From the NCBI GenBank assembly GCA_020052635.1, contig JAGVOR010000072.1, positions 1 through 7,133 of the forward strand: 7,133 bases of DNA. Direction: 5' to 3'. The position numbers were made by a program, and so were the translations under genes. How positions within the stretch are numbered: the first letter of the stretch is position 1; the number at the start of each line of letters is the position of its first letter. This document shows, piece after piece, positions 5,777 through 7,133 of the stretch. The DNA is from Candidatus Omnitrophota bacterium (GTDB lineage: Bacteria > Omnitrophota > Gorgyraeia > Gygaellales > Profunditerraquicolaceae). The notes below the pieces were generated by a model. That model searched no databases. It was not told the DNA's origin and saw only the letters and a program-made list of their open reading frames with translations.

Positions 5777-7133
5777 AAAGAATTCTTTTTGATCGATAAT
5801 TCTGACCCCTAATTTTCTGGCTTTATCTAATTTGGAGCCGGATTCCTCCCCCGCGACTAAAAAATCGGTTTTACTGCTCACGCCGGAAGCAGGAACTCCG
5901 CCAAGTTTCCGCAATAAACTTTCTGCCTGAGAACGGGAGAGCCCCTCTAGCTGACCGGTAAAAACTACGGTTTTACCGGTTAACGGACCGGCTTCGATAT
6001 GCGCCTTCTCCTGGCACATATTCACCTGGAATTTTTTTAATTCCAGAATCAATTTTTTAGTTTGTTTTAAAGAAAAATATTCCATAATCGAGGCAGCCAT
6101 TACTTCACCGATCTCCGGTATCCGGTCTAAATCGCTAAGCTTAGCCTGCATAAGTTTATCCAGAGTACCAAACTCGGTTGCCAGGGTATAGGCGGCTTTC
6201 TGCCCCACATGCCGAACACCTAAAGCAAAAATTAAGCGCGCTAAAGACTGCTTTTTGCTTTTCTGAATTCCTTGAAGGAGATTATTGGCCTTCTTTTCTT
6301 TAAATAACTCTACATCCAATAAATCATTGATTTTCAACTTATAAATATCCGCTAAGCTCTTTAACCGTCCCAATTTTACCAGTTGTGCAACTACCGCTTC
6401 TCCTAATCCTTCAATATCCAAAGCATCCCGGCTGGCAAAATGCAAAAGCGCCCGCTCCAGCTGTGCCGGACAATTAGGATTGATACAGCGATAAGCAACA
6501 TCCTCTTCCTTCTCCTTAACGATCTTTCCCCGGCAGGCCGGGCAATTTTGCGGCTTAATATAAGGATGGCTGCCTTTTTGCTCCACTACTTTTACCACTT
6601 TCGGAATAACATCCCCGGCCCGCTCAATCAACACCCGATCCCCTTCCCGCAAACCCAATCTTGCGATTTCATCAAAATTGTGCAGAGTAGCATTACTAAT
6701 CATTACGCCGGAACATTCAACCGGCTCAAGCACCGCTACCGGAGTAATTACCCCGGTACGGCCGACATTAATATTAATCGCCTTAACTCTGGTAGTCGCC
6801 TGACGGGCAGGAAATTTATAAGCCACTGCCCAACGCGGAGATTTGGCGGTAAAGCCTAAATCTTTCTGCTGGCTGAAACTATTCAGTTTTACGACTACCC
6901 CGTCAATTTCATAGGAAAGTTCATCGCGTTGGTTTTGCCATTTTTGGCAATAACTAACCACTTCTTCAATATTAGCACAGAGTGCGGCACGGGAATTGAC
7001 CCGCACCCCCCACTGGGTCATTTTACTTAAAAAATCCCATTGAGTTTCAATCTTCTCCCCATGATAAGCACCTAAAGAATGGGCGAAGAAATTAAGGCGC
7101 CTTTTCGCCGTCAAACTTGAATCCAAAAGCTTA
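5756..7133 (-). CDS. ligA: NAD-dependent DNA ligase, C-terminal part (5' end beyond window)
   Basis: LigA seals nicks in duplex DNA using NAD+ in replication and repair. The reading frame stays open to the window edge. A TTG at 7126 is not the true start: it encodes an internal Leu in a KLLDSSLTAKRRLNFFAHSLG stretch matching the middle of the adenylation domain. About 210 residues, including domain Ia and the KxDG lysine, are missing. Numbering from that Leu, the visible part has EIDGVVVK (73-80) and SPRWAVAYKFP (96-106) of the nucleotidyltransferase core, an OB fold (about 110-190), a zinc finger with C195, C198, C214 and C219, helix-hairpin-helix repeats (about 233-350, including LGVRHVGQKAA 302-312), and a C-terminal BRCT domain (about 381-456, TGKTVVFTGQLEGLSR). 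All visible domains look complete. It is the furthest-upstream gene here; its promoter lies outside. Confidence 0.97.
   Translation of the reverse strand, partial: KLLDSSLTAKRRLNFFAHSLGAYHGEKIETQWDFLSKMTQWGVRVNSRAALCANIEEVVSYCQKWQNQRDELSYEIDGVVVKLNSFSQQKDLGFTAKSPRWAVAYKFPARQATTRVKAININVGRTGVITPVAVLEPVECSGVMISNATLHNFDEIARLGLREGDRVLIERAGDVIPKVVKVVEQKGSHPYIKPQNCPACRGKIVKEKEEDVAYRCINPNCPAQLERALLHFASRDALDIEGLGEAVVAQLVKLGRLKSLADIYKLKINDLLDVELFKEKKANNLLQGIQKSKKQSLARLIFALGVRHVGQKAAYTLATEFGTLDKLMQAKLSDLDRIPEIGEVMAASIMEYFSLKQTKKLILELKKFQVNMCQEKAHIEAGPLTGKTVVFTGQLEGLSRSQAESLLRKLGGVPASGVSSKTDFLVAGEESGSKLDKARKLGVRIIDQKEFFRLARLV

Noticed and set aside
6440..6859. Open frame of 139 codons on the plus strand
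   Set aside because: It lies fully inside ligA on the opposite strand, covering the zinc-finger and OB-fold coding region, and its translation has no recognisable domain. It is a shadow.
7124..7126. TTG at 7126 as the start of a shorter ligase
   Set aside because: The upstream codons continue in frame to the window edge, and the residues match the middle of the LigA adenylation domain. The gene is cut by the window, not naturally truncated.

Overview
The window looks like a stretch of bacterial housekeeping chromosome. It holds eight consecutive genes, all on the minus strand, packed with gaps of 15 to 66 bp and one 4-bp overlap. Read in the direction of transcription (high to low coordinates) they are: the C-terminal two thirds of NAD-dependent DNA ligase (ligA, cut by the window edge), a small lipoprotein of unrecognised function, a metallo-beta-lactamase-fold hydrolase, a XerC/XerD-type tyrosine recombinase, a class II tRNA CCA/poly(A) nucleotidyltransferase, ribosome-binding factor A (rbfA), a DHH/DHHA1 phosphoesterase of the NrnA type, and the bifunctional riboflavin kinase/FAD synthetase (ribF). 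No stretch over 300 bases lacks a gene. I see no tRNA, rRNA, riboswitch, CRISPR array, insertion sequence or convincing strong promoter.

Organism: the proteins are clearly bacterial. Ribosome-binding sites are mostly recognisable purine-rich Shine-Dalgarno sequences, and GTG and TTG starts are used next to ATG. The lipoprotein (lipobox LVGC followed by a basic VRKFTRK segment) and the gene mix remind me of Omnitrophota (PVC group) genomes. That is an impression from memory, not a demonstrated placement. A signal-peptidase-II lipoprotein whose +2 residue is Glu is compatible with a Gram-negative envelope.

Layout: 7133-5756 ligA (partial); 5704-5210 lipoprotein, overlapping by ATGA the hydrolase at 5213-4593; 4526-3639 xer recombinase; 3595-2321 nucleotidyltransferase; 2302-1925 rbfA; 1909-926 nrnA; 908-9 ribF. 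The tight spacing suggests one transcription unit, possibly modulated by a hairpin over the ligA stop codon and a weaker one between the hydrolase and xer genes.

Functional logic: rbfA, nrnA and ribF are the tail of the widely conserved nusA-infB-rbfA-nrnA-truB-ribF translation/RNA cluster, here without truB between nrnA and ribF and with the tRNA 3'-end enzyme, not infB, upstream of rbfA. The upstream half handles DNA (ligation, and chromosome-dimer resolution if the recombinase is a true XerC/D). I found no evidence of an undescribed multi-gene system. The least explained item is the lipoprotein translationally coupled to the hydrolase.
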